64,000 bases of DNA from Hyphomicrobiales bacterium (GTDB lineage: Bacteria > Pseudomonadota > Alphaproteobacteria > Rhizobiales > Rhizobiaceae), in NCBI GenBank assembly GCA_900465675.1, contig UBJR01000005.1, forward strand, positions 672,273-736,272. Reading direction: 5' to 3'. This document shows positions 17,646 to 27,289 of this stretch, piece by piece. The position numbers and the translations under genes are program-made. The notes below the pieces were generated by a model. That model made no database searches. It saw nothing but the letters and a program-made list of their open reading frames with translations, and was not told the DNA's origin. How positions within the stretch are numbered: the stretch's first letter is position 1; each line of letters begins with the position of its first letter.

Positions 17646-18539
17646 ATGTTGAAAAAAATTCCGACACCCATTCTTCTGCTTCTGCCGGCGATCGTCGTGC
17701 TGGTCGCAGTCGTCCTGGTTCCCTTGCTGCTTTCGCTTTATTCCAGTTTCACGCCATTCCGCCTGACCCGGCCGCAGACGCTCTATGTCTTCGTCGGCCT
17801 GCGCAATTACGTGCGCATTCTGACCGATCCCGTTTTCCTCGCCGCTTTCGTCCGCACCGTTGTGCTTCTGACCATCGCGCTCAATCTGGAAATGCTGCTT
17901 GGCCTCGGCCTGGCGCTGCTCGTCAACAAGGCGACGATGGGCCAGCGCGTGCTGCGCACGCTGATGATGTTTCCGATGATGTTCTCACCCGTGCTCGTCG
18001 GCTTCCAGTTCAAGTTCATGTTCAACGACAATGTCGGGCTGATCAACAACTCGCTTCAGGCGCTCGGGCTGACCGACAATGCCATCCCGTGGCTGATCGA
18101 CGGCAATCTGGCACTGTTTTCGATCGTCGTCGCCGAGGTCTGGTCATCGACATCGGTCTTCGCGATCCTGATCCTCTCGGGCCTGCTCGCCATGCCGCAG
18201 GAGCCGGTCGAGGCTGCCCGCGTCGATGGCTGCACGCCGCTTCAGACGTTCCGCTATGTCATCTGGCCATTCCTGATGCCCTTCGCCTTCATCGCCATGA
18301 CCATTCGCTCGCTCGACGTCGCGCGCGCCTATGACATCGTCAAGATCATGACCGATGGCGGCCCGGCGCGGCGCACGGAGCTGCTCTGGACACTGGTCGG
18401 CCGCACCGCCTATGCCGATGCGCAGATGGGCCTTGCCAACGCCATGGCCTATGTCTCGATCATCCTGTCGATCGGCTTCACCGTCTATTTCTTCCGGAAG
18501 CTGGCGCTTGCCCGCACCCAAATCGGCGCGGAGTGGTAA
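17646..18539 (+). CDS. Carbohydrate ABC transporter permease, MalF type
   Basis: A 297-residue inner-membrane permease; helix 1 is TPILLLLPAIVVLVAVVLVP. The EAA loop reads EPVEAARVDGCTPLQTFRY and ends in WPFLMPF. A slightly longer frame begins at GTG 17628, but ATG 17646 fits the family N-terminus better; the ribosome site is weak in either case. It pairs with the downstream permease, whose ATG overlaps its last codons. Confidence 0.9.
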   Translation: MLKKIPTPILLLLPAIVVLVAVVLVPLLLSLYSSFTPFRLTRPQTLYVFVGLRNYVRILTDPVFLAAFVRTVVLLTIALNLEMLLGLGLALLVNKATMGQRVLRTLMMFPMMFSPVLVGFQFKFMFNDNVGLINNSLQALGLTDNAIPWLIDGNLALFSIVVAEVWSSTSVFAILILSGLLAMPQEPVEAARVDGCTPLQTFRYVIWPFLMPFAFIAMTIRSLDVARAYDIVKIMTDGGPARRTELLWTLVGRTAYADAQMGLANAMAYVSIILSIGFTVYFFRKLALARTQIGAEW

Positions 18540-18541
18540 TC

Positions 18542-19408
18542 ATGGATCGCAACGCTCAACAACGTCTGCGCCGCCGTATCGGCCAGGTTTTCTATCTCGT
18601 CGGCCTGTTTCTGGCGATGCTGATCATCTGCCTGCCGGGCTTCTGGATCGTTCTTAGCTCGCTGCGGCCGCCGGTCGAGATCATGGCCAAGCCGCCGGTC
18701 TGGATCCCCAACGAATTGTCGCTCGATGCCTACAGAGCGATGTTCTCCGGCATCGGCAAGGGCGGCATCCCGATCTGGGATTACTTCCGCAACTCACTGA
18801 TCATCTCGATCACCTCGACCGTCATCGCGCTGGTGATCGGCATGTCCGGCGGCTATGCCTTCGCGCGCTTCCGGTTTGCCGGCAAGTCGACAACCTTCCT
18901 CGGCCTGATGCTGACACGCTCCGTTCCCGGTATCGCGCTTTCGCTGCCGCTGTTCATCGTCTATTCGCGCATCGGCATCATCGATACGCATTTCGGCTTG
19001 ATCCTGACCTATGTGGCGCTCAACGTGCCCTTCACGATCTGGTTGATCGACGGCTTCTTCCGCCAGGTGCCGAAGGATCTGGCGGAAGCCGCGCAGATCG
19101 ACGGCTGCACGCGCTGGCAGGCGTTCTGGAAGGTCGAGTTTCCGCTGGCCGGTCCCGGCATTGCGTCGGCAGGCATCTTCGCCTTCCTCACCTGCTGGAA
19201 CGAATATGCGCTGGCGTCTCAGCTGACGCGGTCCGTCAATTCAAAGACACTCCCGGTCGGGCTCCTCGATTATACGGCGGAATTCACCATCGACTGGCGC
19301 GGTATGTGTGCGCTTGCGGTCGTGATGATCGTTCCGGCGCTGGCGCTCACCTTCATCATTCAGAAGCATCTCGTGTCCGGCCTGACATTCGGCGCGGTCA
19401 AAGGTTGA
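18542..19408 (+). CDS. Carbohydrate ABC transporter permease, MalG type
   Basis: A 288-residue permease with about six membrane helices, the first being FYLVGLFLAMLIICLPGFWI. Its EAA loop is LAEAAQIDGCTRWQAFWKVEFP, and the CWNEYALASQL segment matches MalG-type subunits. The ATG at 18542 lies 3 bases after the preceding gene's stop and uses GGAG near 18530; an in-frame GTG at 18533 is less likely. The ATPase follows after 6 nt. Confidence 0.9.
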   Translation: MDRNAQQRLRRRIGQVFYLVGLFLAMLIICLPGFWIVLSSLRPPVEIMAKPPVWIPNELSLDAYRAMFSGIGKGGIPIWDYFRNSLIISITSTVIALVIGMSGGYAFARFRFAGKSTTFLGLMLTRSVPGIALSLPLFIVYSRIGIIDTHFGLILTYVALNVPFTIWLIDGFFRQVPKDLAEAAQIDGCTRWQAFWKVEFPLAGPGIASAGIFAFLTCWNEYALASQLTRSVNSKTLPVGLLDYTAEFTIDWRGMCALAVVMIVPALALTFIIQKHLVSGLTFGAVKG

Positions 19409-19414
19409 TTTCCC

Positions 19415-20512
<1,098 letters not shown>

Positions 20513-20526
20513 GAGGGGAGAGAGAC

Positions 20527-21639
20527 ATGGCGCGCATCGAGAAAATTGACATCCGGATGGTCGACCTTGCTCCCAAGGTCAAGCGCACCGACGCGATCCA
20601 GAGCTTCGTCAGCCAAGAAACGCCGATCGTCACGATCACCGATTCCGACGGCGCGACGGGGATCGGGTACAGCTACACGATCGGCACCGGCGGATCGTCG
20701 ATCATGCGGCTGCTGTCGGATCATCTCGTCCCGCTGCTGATCGCCGAGGATGCCGATTGCATTGAGGCGATCTGGCGCAAGATGGAGTTCGCCACCCATG
20801 CCACGACGATCGGCGCGATTACTGCGCTGGCGCTTGCCGCCGTCGATACGGCGCTATGGGATCTCAGAGCGAAAAAGCAGGGCCTGCCGCTCTGGAAGCT
20901 GGCGGGTGGTGCCAAGGATAGCTGCCCCCTCTACACCACCGAAGGCGGCTGGCTGCATATCGAGAAGGAGGCGCTGGTCGAAGATGCGCTGCTCGCCAAG
21001 TCGAAGGGCTTCTCCGGCTCCAAGGTGAAGATCGGCAAGCCGCATGGCTCGGAGGATTATGCACGTCTGTCGGCTGTGCGTACTGCGGTCGGCGATGGCT
21101 TCGAGATCATGACCGACTGCAATCAGGGCTTCATGGTCGATGAAGTGATCCGCCGTGCCGCCCGGCTGAAGGAGCTCGATCTTGCCTGGATCGAGGAGCC
21201 GCTGCCCGCCGATGATCTCGACGGCCATATCCGCCTGTCGCGCTCGACCACCACGCCGATTGCCGTCGGCGAGTCGATCTATTCGATCCGTCATTTCCGC
21301 GAATATATGCAGAAGGGCGCCTGCTCGATCGTCCAGGTCGATGTCGCCCGCATCGGCGGCATCACGCCCTGGCTGAAGGTCGCCCATGCGGCAGAAGCCT
21401 TCGACATTCCGGTTTGCCCGCATTTCCTGATGGAGTTGCATGTCAGCCTCGTCTGCGCTGTGCAGAACGGCAAATATGTCGAATACATTCCGCAGCTCGA
21501 CCAGTTGACCACCAAGGGTATGGAAATCCGCGACGGCCGGGCGATTGCCCCGTCCGAACCGGGCCTCGGCATCAGCTGGGATTGGCAGGCGATCGAGGAG
21601 CGATCGATCAAGGAATTCATCCGAGAGTTTCGCGGTTGA
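20527..21639 (+). CDS. Mandelate racemase/muconate lactonizing enzyme family acid-sugar dehydratase
   Basis: A 370-residue enolase-superfamily enzyme. Every catalytic position of the mandelate racemase subgroup is present: Lys166 and Lys168 in KVKIG, metal ligands Asp197 (TDCNQ), Glu223 (WIEEP) and Glu249 (GES), Asp272 (VDVARIGG) and His299 (CPHF). The numbering is a constant two residues above the classical enzyme. In catabolic operons this subgroup mostly dehydrates sugar acids to 2-keto-3-deoxy acids. With the mutarotase, SDR and FAH-type hydrolase next to it, a 6-deoxy-sugar acid (fuconate or rhamnonate type) is a likely substrate. It is shorter than the known L-fuconate dehydratase (about 430 residues), so it may be a different branch. 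Confidence 0.9.
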   Translation: MARIEKIDIRMVDLAPKVKRTDAIQSFVSQETPIVTITDSDGATGIGYSYTIGTGGSSIMRLLSDHLVPLLIAEDADCIEAIWRKMEFATHATTIGAITALALAAVDTALWDLRAKKQGLPLWKLAGGAKDSCPLYTTEGGWLHIEKEALVEDALLAKSKGFSGSKVKIGKPHGSEDYARLSAVRTAVGDGFEIMTDCNQGFMVDEVIRRAARLKELDLAWIEEPLPADDLDGHIRLSRSTTTPIAVGESIYSIRHFREYMQKGACSIVQVDVARIGGITPWLKVAHAAEAFDIPVCPHFLMELHVSLVCAVQNGKYVEYIPQLDQLTTKGMEIRDGRAIAPSEPGLGISWDWQAIEERSIKEFIREFRG

Positions 21640-21650
21640 GGAGACGGGCC

Positions 21651-21980
21651 ATGCAGCGCATGGGAATGGTTGTCGGGCTGAAGCCCGAGAAGATCGCCGA
21701 GTACAAGCGTCTGCACGCCGCCGTCTGGCCGGAGATCCTGGCGCTGATCTCGGAATGCAACATCAGCAACTATTCGATCTTCCTGAAAGAGCCGGAAAAT
21801 CTGCTCTTCGGCTATTGGGAATATACCGGCAGCGACTTTGCGGCCGATATGGCGAAGATGGCCGATCACCCGAAAAACAAGGAATGGTGGGCCGTCTGCA
21901 TGCCACAGCAACAGCCGCTGGAAACCCGCAAGCCCGGCGAATGGTGGGCGATGATGGAGGAGGTCTTCCATCATGACTGA
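21651..21980 (+). CDS. L-rhamnose mutarotase family protein
   Basis: A 109-residue protein of the RhaM/RhaU family, interconverting alpha and beta anomers of 6-deoxy sugars. The family patterns KIAEYKRLHAAVWPEI (catalytic His and the WPE motif), NISNYSIFL, LLFGYWEYTG and the Trp-rich tail NKEWWAVC are all present. The start is ATG 21651 after TTGAGGAGAC; the open frame upstream is only read-through of another frame. It overlaps the next gene by 8 nt. It points directly to rhamnose- or fucose-type sugars as the island's substrate. Confidence 0.9.
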   Translation: MQRMGMVVGLKPEKIAEYKRLHAAVWPEILALISECNISNYSIFLKEPENLLFGYWEYTGSDFAADMAKMADHPKNKEWWAVCMPQQQPLETRKPGEWWAMMEEVFHHD

Positions 21981-23052
21981 GGTCTTCGATCCCATTCGTC
22001 TGCAGCAATTCTGGCCGCGGCCCGCCAAGCCGCGTCCGATCGTCATCTTCGGCGCCGGCAGCATCGTCGGCGACGCCCATCTGCCGGCCTACAGGAAGGC
22101 TGGCTTCCCGGTCGCCGGAATCTTTGATCCCGATCTCGCCAAGGCCAGCGCGCTGGCGGAGCAATGGGGCACGACAGCCTTTGCCTCCGAGAGCGAGGCT
22201 CTGCAAACCGCAGGTGCGATCTTCGATCTTGCCACCCCGCCCGCGGCCCATGCTGCCATCCTGTCGAAGCTACCGGAGGGCTCCTTTGCTTTGCTGCAGA
22301 AGCCGATGGGCAGCAATCTCGATGAGGCGACCGAAATTTTGAGGCTGTGCCGCGCCCGCGGCATCAAGGCTGCAGTCAATTTCCAGCTGCGCTTCGCGCC
22401 GATGATGCTGGCGCTGAAAGATGCGATCGCCAAGGGCCATCTCGGCGAGATCGTCGATTTTGACGCCTGGCTGGCGCTGGCGACCCCCTGGGGTCTCTGG
22501 CCATTCCTGAAAGGCCTGCCGCGCATCGAGATCGCCATGCATTCGATCCACTATCTCGATGTCGTCAGGGATCTGCTCGGCAATCCGCTCGGCGTTCACG
22601 CCAAGACCATCGGCCATCCGAACCATGACGTGGCGCAGACCCGCACGGCTGCGATCCTCGACTATGGCGATCGCATCCGCTGCGCCCTGTCGATCAACCA
22701 CGACCACGATTTCGGCCGCCGCTTCCAGGCTTGCGAGTTCCGGATATCGGGGACGAACGGGGCCGCCTACCTGAAGCTTGGAGTCAATCTCGACTATCCA
22801 CGCGGCGAGCCGGACGAGCTCTGGATTAAGACGGAGGGCGCCAGCGACTGGGTCTCCGTGCCGCTCGAAGGCACATGGTTCCCCGATGCCTTCGCCAACC
22901 GCATGGCGAACCTCCAGCGCTTCGCTTCGGGCGAAGACGACAGGCTCGTGGGCGCCGTCGAGGACGGCTGGCAGACCATGGCGCTGGTCGAAGCAGCCTA
23001 TCAATCGAGTGCCAGCCCGGCGACCCCGCTCAGCCCGCTGCCGAAGGAATAG
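21973..23052 (+). CDS. Gfo/Idh/MocA family oxidoreductase
   Basis: A 359-residue NAD(P)-dependent dehydrogenase: Rossmann loop [15 protein letters not shown], the LQKPMGSN lysine motif near residue 115, and a C-terminal substrate domain with [10 protein letters not shown], where family catalytic His/Asp residues lie. It overlaps the mutarotase gene by 8 nt, indicating coupling. It may be the sugar 1-dehydrogenase that makes the lactone for the amidohydrolase, an alternative to the aldo/keto reductase; sequence does not decide. Confidence 0.87.
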   Translation: MTEVFDPIRLQQFWPRPAKPRPIVIFGAGSIVGDAHLPAYRKAGFPVAGIFDPDLAKASALAEQWGTTAFASESEALQTAGAIFDLATPPAAHAAILSKLPEGSFALLQKPMGSNLDEATEILRLCRARGIKAAVNFQLRFAPMMLALKDAIAKGHLGEIVDFDAWLALATPWGLWPFLKGLPRIEIAMHSIHYLDVVRDLLGNPLGVHAKTIGHPNHDVAQTRTAAILDYGDRIRCALSINHDHDFGRRFQACEFRISGTNGAAYLKLGVNLDYPRGEPDELWIKTEGASDWVSVPLEGTWFPDAFANRMANLQRFASGEDDRLVGAVEDGWQTMALVEAAYQSSASPATPLSPLPKE

Positions 23053-23056
23053 ACCG

Positions 23057-23512
23057 ATGTCGGAACAGATCATCCATTTTGAAGACTACGCACTGAACGC
23101 GTCGCGCACGACGATCGGCCGCACGATTACCGAGACGGATTTCGTCGTCCATGCCGGGCATACCGGCGATTTCTTTCCGCATCACATGGACGCCGAATTC
23201 GCCAAGACGCTGCCGGGCGGCCAGCGTATCGCCCATGGCACGATGGTCTTCTCGATCGGTATCGGCCTAACGGCGACGCTCATCAACCCCGTCGCCTTTT
23301 CCTACGGCTACGACCGGCTGCGCTTCGTCCGCCCGGTCCATATCGGAGACACGATCCGTACACGGGTGACCATCTCAGCCAAGGAAGACGATCCGAAGCG
23401 GCCGGATATGGGCCGCGTCGTCGAGCGCTGCGAGGTTTTGAACCAGCGCAATGAAGTGGTGCTGGCCGCAGACCATATCCTGCTCGTCGAGCGCCAACAG
23501 AAACAGGGATAA
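23057..23512 (+). CDS. MaoC-like (R)-hydratase/dehydratase family protein
   Basis: A 151-residue hot-dog-fold protein. Residues [22 protein letters not shown] contain the Asp and His of the MaoC hydratase motif (D-x4-H), which suggests real activity. The later [23 protein letters not shown] block is shared almost word for word with the 11483-12037 protein, so the two are paralogues. It lies in the dehydratase/SDR/hydrolase operon with 4-nt gaps on each side. Its substrate is unknown; a CoA ester made by the CaiB protein is one possibility. Confidence 0.87.
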   Translation: MSEQIIHFEDYALNASRTTIGRTITETDFVVHAGHTGDFFPHHMDAEFAKTLPGGQRIAHGTMVFSIGIGLTATLINPVAFSYGYDRLRFVRPVHIGDTIRTRVTISAKEDDPKRPDMGRVVERCEVLNQRNEVVLAADHILLVERQQKQG

Positions 23513-23516
23513 GATC

Positions 23517-24251
23517 ATGTCACAGGATTTGACCGGCAAGACCGTTCTGATCACCGCCGCAGGGCAGGGGATTGGCCGCGCTTCGGCGATCGCCTTTCAG
23601 CAGGCTGGTGCCATCGTACATGCCACAGACATCAACACCGATGCACTGGCGCAGCTGACTGCCGAAACCGGGATTGCGACCCACAAGCTGAACGTTCTCG
23701 ACGAAGCCGCCGTCAATGCGCTGGTCTCAGAGATCGGCCAGATCGACGTGCTCTTCAATTGCGCCGGCTTCGTCCATGCCGGTTCAATCCTCGAGATGAA
23801 GGACGCCGATCTGGAGTTTGCCCTCGATCTCAACGTCAAGGCGATGATCCGCACCATCCGCGCCGTGCTGCCCGGCATGCTGGAGCGCAAGGACGGCTCG
23901 ATCATCAACATGGCCTCCGTTGCATCCAGCATCAAGGGCGTGCCGAACCGCTTCGCCTATGGCGTCACCAAGGCTGCCGTCATCGGTCTCACGAAGTCTG
24001 TTGCTGCCGATTATGTGGCGCAGGGCATCCGCTGCAACGCCATCTGCCCCGGCACGGTCGAGAGCCCGTCGCTGCAGGATCGCATGAAGGCGCAGGGCGA
24101 TTACGAGACGGCGCGCGCCGCCTTCATCTCGCGCCAGCCGATGGGCCGTCTGGGCTCACCCGAAGAGATCGCCGAACTCGCCGTCTATCTCGCCGGCGCC
24201 ACCTATACCTCAGGTCAGGCCTACGCCATCGACGGCGGCTGGACCATCTGA
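23517..24251 (+). CDS. Short-chain dehydrogenase/reductase
   Basis: A 244-residue classical SDR: glycine motif TAAGQGIGR, NAG-type NCAG, catalytic Ser in NMASVASS, Tyr and Lys in YGVTK, and C-terminal YAIDGGW. Start ATG 23517, 4 nt after the MaoC stop. It resembles SDRs that oxidise 2-keto-3-deoxy sugar acids at C4; next to an FAH-family hydrolase it probably makes the diketo acid which that enzyme cleaves. The assignment to this step is inferred from gene order. Confidence 0.88.
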   Translation: MSQDLTGKTVLITAAGQGIGRASAIAFQQAGAIVHATDINTDALAQLTAETGIATHKLNVLDEAAVNALVSEIGQIDVLFNCAGFVHAGSILEMKDADLEFALDLNVKAMIRTIRAVLPGMLERKDGSIINMASVASSIKGVPNRFAYGVTKAAVIGLTKSVAADYVAQGIRCNAICPGTVESPSLQDRMKAQGDYETARAAFISRQPMGRLGSPEEIAELAVYLAGATYTSGQAYAIDGGWTI

Positions 24252-24281
24252 CCTTCGAACCGACACAGGAATGGAATCCGC

Positions 24282-25127
24282 ATGAAATTTCTTCGTTACG
24301 GTGAAGCCGGCCAGGAAAAGCCCGGCCTTCTCGATGCCGGCGGCAAGATCCGCGATCTCTCCGGCCAGCTTGGCGATCTCGCCGGAGCGGCCCTGAACCC
24401 CGATCGTCTCGCCGAATTGTCGCGGCTCGACACCAGCACGCTGCCGGTTGTCGAGGGAACACCGCGGCTCGGCCCCTGCGTTGCCGGTACCGGCAAGTTC
24501 ATCTGCATCGGTCTCAACTATTCCGACCACGCTGCCGAGACCGGTGCGACGGTTCCCCCCGAACCGATCATCTTCATGAAGGCCACCTCGGCGATTGTCG
24601 GCCCCAATGATGATCTCGTCATCCCGCGCGGCTCGGAGAAGACCGATTGGGAAGTCGAGCTCGGCATCGTCATCGGCAAGACGGCGAAATATGTCAGCGA
24701 AGCCGATGCGCTCGACTATGTTGCCGGCTACTGCACGATCCACGATGTCTCCGAACGCGCCTTCCAGATCGAGCGCTCTGGCCAGTGGACCAAGGGCAAG
24801 TCCTGCGACACGTTCGGCCCGACCGGTCCCTGGCTCGTCACCAAGGACGAGGTGCCTGATCCGCAAGGCCTGAAGATGTGGCTGAAGGTCAACGGTGAAA
24901 CCATGCAGAACGGCTCCAGCAATACCATGGTCTTCGGCGCCGCCTATCTGGTCTCCTATCTCAGCCAGTTCATGTCGCTGCATCCCGGTGACATCATCTC
25001 GACCGGTACGCCGCCGGGCGTCGGCATGGGCATGAAGCCGCCGCGCTATCTGAAACCAGGCGATATCGTCGAGCTCGGCATCGAAAAGCTCGGCAACCAG
25101 CGGCAGGCCGTCAGGGCGGATATCTGA
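24282..25127 (+). CDS. Fumarylacetoacetate hydrolase family protein (diketo-acid hydrolase)
   Basis: A 281-residue FAH-fold hydrolase. The metal-binding Glu-x-Glu and Asp appear as DWEVELGIVIG and TIHDVSERAFQ. The catalytic-site loop KSCDTFGPTGPW and the ending IISTGTPPGVGMG are typical of the YcgM/diketo-deoxy-acid hydrolase group. In 6-deoxy sugar catabolism such an enzyme splits a 2,4-diketo-3-deoxy acid into pyruvate and L-lactate. As the last gene of this operon, directly after the SDR, it fits that role. A terminator follows. Confidence 0.9.
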   Translation: MKFLRYGEAGQEKPGLLDAGGKIRDLSGQLGDLAGAALNPDRLAELSRLDTSTLPVVEGTPRLGPCVAGTGKFICIGLNYSDHAAETGATVPPEPIIFMKATSAIVGPNDDLVIPRGSEKTDWEVELGIVIGKTAKYVSEADALDYVAGYCTIHDVSERAFQIERSGQWTKGKSCDTFGPTGPWLVTKDEVPDPQGLKMWLKVNGETMQNGSSNTMVFGAAYLVSYLSQFMSLHPGDIISTGTPPGVGMGMKPPRYLKPGDIVELGIEKLGNQRQAVRADI

Positions 25128-25146
25128 TAGCTCCATGGTGCTGATG

Positions 25147-25182
25147 GGCACGAGGCAGGCGACGCCATGCTTCGTGCCTTTT
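25147..25182 (+). terminator. Rho-independent terminator of catabolic operon
   Basis: An 11-bp stem (25147-25157 with 25168-25178, one G-T pair) and a loop that can pair further are followed by TTTT. It lies 20 nt after the hydrolase stop codon and reaches the stop codon of the convergent ABC exporter gene. Confidence 0.75.
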
Positions 25183-27079
25183 ATGTCGCCGAGCTGCCTG
25201 ATGCCGTCTCTTCGAGCACGTCTTCGGGAATATCGTCGAAAGACGCGTAGTTGAGATTATAGAGCCGGGAATAGAGCTTCCCGTTCTTCATCAGTTCACT
25301 GTGATTGCCGCTTTCAATCAGCTCGCCGTTCTGCAGCACGATGATGCGGTCGGCTTCGCGGATCGTCGCGAGACGGTGGGCGATGACGAGACCGGTGCGG
25401 TTTTCCAGCAGCTTCACCAGGGCCTTCTGGATCAGCATTTCGGTATAGCTGTCGATATTGGCCGTCGCCTCGTCGAGAACGAGGATCGTCGCATCGGCGA
25501 CGAGCGCGCGGGCGAAGGACAGAAGCTGCCTTTGCCCGAGCGAGAGATTGCCGCCGCGCTCACCGAGAATGCTGTCATAGCCTTCTGCCAGCCGCATGAT
25601 GAAATCATGCGCACCGACGGCCTTGGCCGCCTCGATCACCTGTTCGCGGGTGGCATTTGTCTTGTGATAGCGAATGTTTTCAAAGACGCTGCCCGTGAAG
25701 AGGAAAGGCTCCTGCAGAACCATGGCGATCTGGTCGCCGAGTGAATCCTGCGTCAGATCCCGCACGTCATTGCCGCCGACGAGCACCTGGCCCTGCTGCA
25801 CATCGTAGAAGCGATGGATCAACGACATGCAGCTCGATTTGCCAGAGCCTGTCGGTCCGACGAGCGCAACCGTTTCGCCCGGATTGACGCGGAAACTCAC
25901 ATGCTTCAGCACCGGATGCTTCGGGTTGTAGCCGAAGACCACGTCGCGGAATTCGACCGAGCCGTCCATATCTCGCGAAAGCACCTTGGCATCGGGGGCG
26001 TCCTGGATGTCGACGGGAACGTCCAGCACCTCTGTCAGCCGCTGGCCGGAGGCCATGGCGCGCTGCATCACCGAATATTGCAGCGTCAGCGAACGGATCG
26101 GGTCGAAGAAGCGCTGGATATAAAAGAGGAAGGCGACGAGCACGCCGACGTCAAGCGCCTGGTTCAGGACACGTGCCCCGCCGACGACGATGACGAGGGC
26201 CATAGCAACGCCCGTCAGGCTGTCGACGATCGGGACCATCACCTGCGCATAGCGCGCTGCCGTTAGATGGGTGAGAAGGTTGGCATGGGCCTTGTCGTCA
26301 TAGAGCGTGAAATTCACACTCTGGCGGTCCATGCTCTGGACTGCGCGCACGCCATGGATCGCCTCGGCCAGCGCGCCGTTCGCCACCGAGTTCGTTTCAT
26401 GTGCTGCCATGAACGACTTGCGCGCCAGCGGCAGCCAGAAGAGGCGGACGACGAAGAGCACCGGCAGGGCCGACAGCGTCAGCAATCCGAGCTTGAAATC
26501 GAGATACAGCATCACGAAGACGATGCCGAAGAGCAGGAAGATATCGCCGACGGACAGGACCGACGTTTCGAGAAACTCCTGCATCGAGTTGACGTCGCCC
26601 TGCAGCCGCGACATCAGGCGGCCCACTTCGGTCTTGTCCATGAAGGAGAGCGAGACGCGCTGCAGATGCGAGAACATCGCCTTGCGCATATCGAAGAGCA
26701 CGTTTTCGGCCACCCCGCCCACCAGCGTCTCTTGCGCATAGCTGGCAGCATAATTGACGAGGATGGCACAGAGGAAGGCAAGGATCGACCAGGTGAGCGC
26801 GTTGGAACTGCCGCCCTGCCGCATGCCGTGGTCGATGGCGTAGCGGATGATCAGCGGGATCAGCAGCTGCATGGCCGTGAAGGTCAGCACCGCCACGACG
26901 GACCAGATGATCTTGTCCTTGTAGGGATCGACGAAGGTCCAGATGCGCTTGACGATGTTGCCGTCGAAGGCGGTACCGAACATCTCTTCTTCGATTCGGT
27001 GCGAACCGACCACCGCCCGCGGCGGCCGTCTGCCGTCTTCGCGCGGATCAGGGCGCTCGGTTTCCATTTCCTCGGCCAT
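25181..27079 (-). CDS. ABC exporter half-transporter (membrane + ATPase domains), canonical NBD
   Basis: A 632-residue type I exporter subunit. About six membrane helices span residues 65-340, starting after a charged N-terminal stretch. The C-terminal ATPase has Walker A GPTGSGKSS, signature LSLGQRQ (second glycine replaced by Leu), intact Walker B VLDEATANID and switch His IAHRLAT. ATG 27079 after GGGAGGAATG is the start. With the upstream gene on the same strand (27290-29143) it likely forms a heterodimer for drug, lipid or peptide export. The altered signature here and the altered Walker B in the partner would meet in the same, degenerate ATP site. Confidence 0.88.
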   Translation of the reverse strand: MAEEMETERPDPREDGRRPPRAVVGSHRIEEEMFGTAFDGNIVKRIWTFVDPYKDKIIWSVVAVLTFTAMQLLIPLIIRYAIDHGMRQGGSSNALTWSILAFLCAILVNYAASYAQETLVGGVAENVLFDMRKAMFSHLQRVSLSFMDKTEVGRLMSRLQGDVNSMQEFLETSVLSVGDIFLLFGIVFVMLYLDFKLGLLTLSALPVLFVVRLFWLPLARKSFMAAHETNSVANGALAEAIHGVRAVQSMDRQSVNFTLYDDKAHANLLTHLTAARYAQVMVPIVDSLTGVAMALVIVVGGARVLNQALDVGVLVAFLFYIQRFFDPIRSLTLQYSVMQRAMASGQRLTEVLDVPVDIQDAPDAKVLSRDMDGSVEFRDVVFGYNPKHPVLKHVSFRVNPGETVALVGPTGSGKSSCMSLIHRFYDVQQGQVLVGGNDVRDLTQDSLGDQIAMVLQEPFLFTGSVFENIRYHKTNATREQVIEAAKAVGAHDFIMRLAEGYDSILGERGGNLSLGQRQLLSFARALVADATILVLDEATANIDSYTEMLIQKALVKLLENRTGLVIAHRLATIREADRIIVLQNGELIESGNHSELMKNGKLYSRLYNLNYASFDDIPEDVLEETASGSSAT

Positions 27080-27133
27080 GCCATTCCTCCCGCGGCCATT
27101 TCTCGTTCCATGGCCGGCATATTGGTTCTTTTC

Positions 27134-27285
27134 CCTTCTCCCCAGCGGGGAGAAGGTGGCCCGAAGGGTCGGATGAGGGGGACGCACTCACAAACTCGCC
27201 TTCGCTTGCCGCTCAGGCGCTCGCTCCGATGTCGCGCGCCCCCTCATCTGTCCTGACGGACATCTTCTCCCCGCTGGGGAGAAGG
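27134..27285. repeat. RIME-like intergenic repeat with paired palindromes
   Basis: Two near-identical palindromes, 27135-27155 and 27264-27284 (arms CTTCTCCCC/GGGGAGAAG, centres AGC and GCT), flank an inner inverted pair (GATGAGGGGG 27172-27181 with CCCCCTCATC 27239-27248). The whole 150 nt could fold into one long cruciform. It fills the space between the two exporter genes. The same palindrome is cut by the window's left edge. Organisation matches the rhizobial RIME elements. Confidence 0.7.
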
Positions 27286-27289
27286 GACT

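Noticed and set aside
26267-27256. A 329-codon plus-strand frame opposite the first exporter gene
   Set aside because: Antisense shadow; it also reads through the palindromic repeat, which is non-coding.
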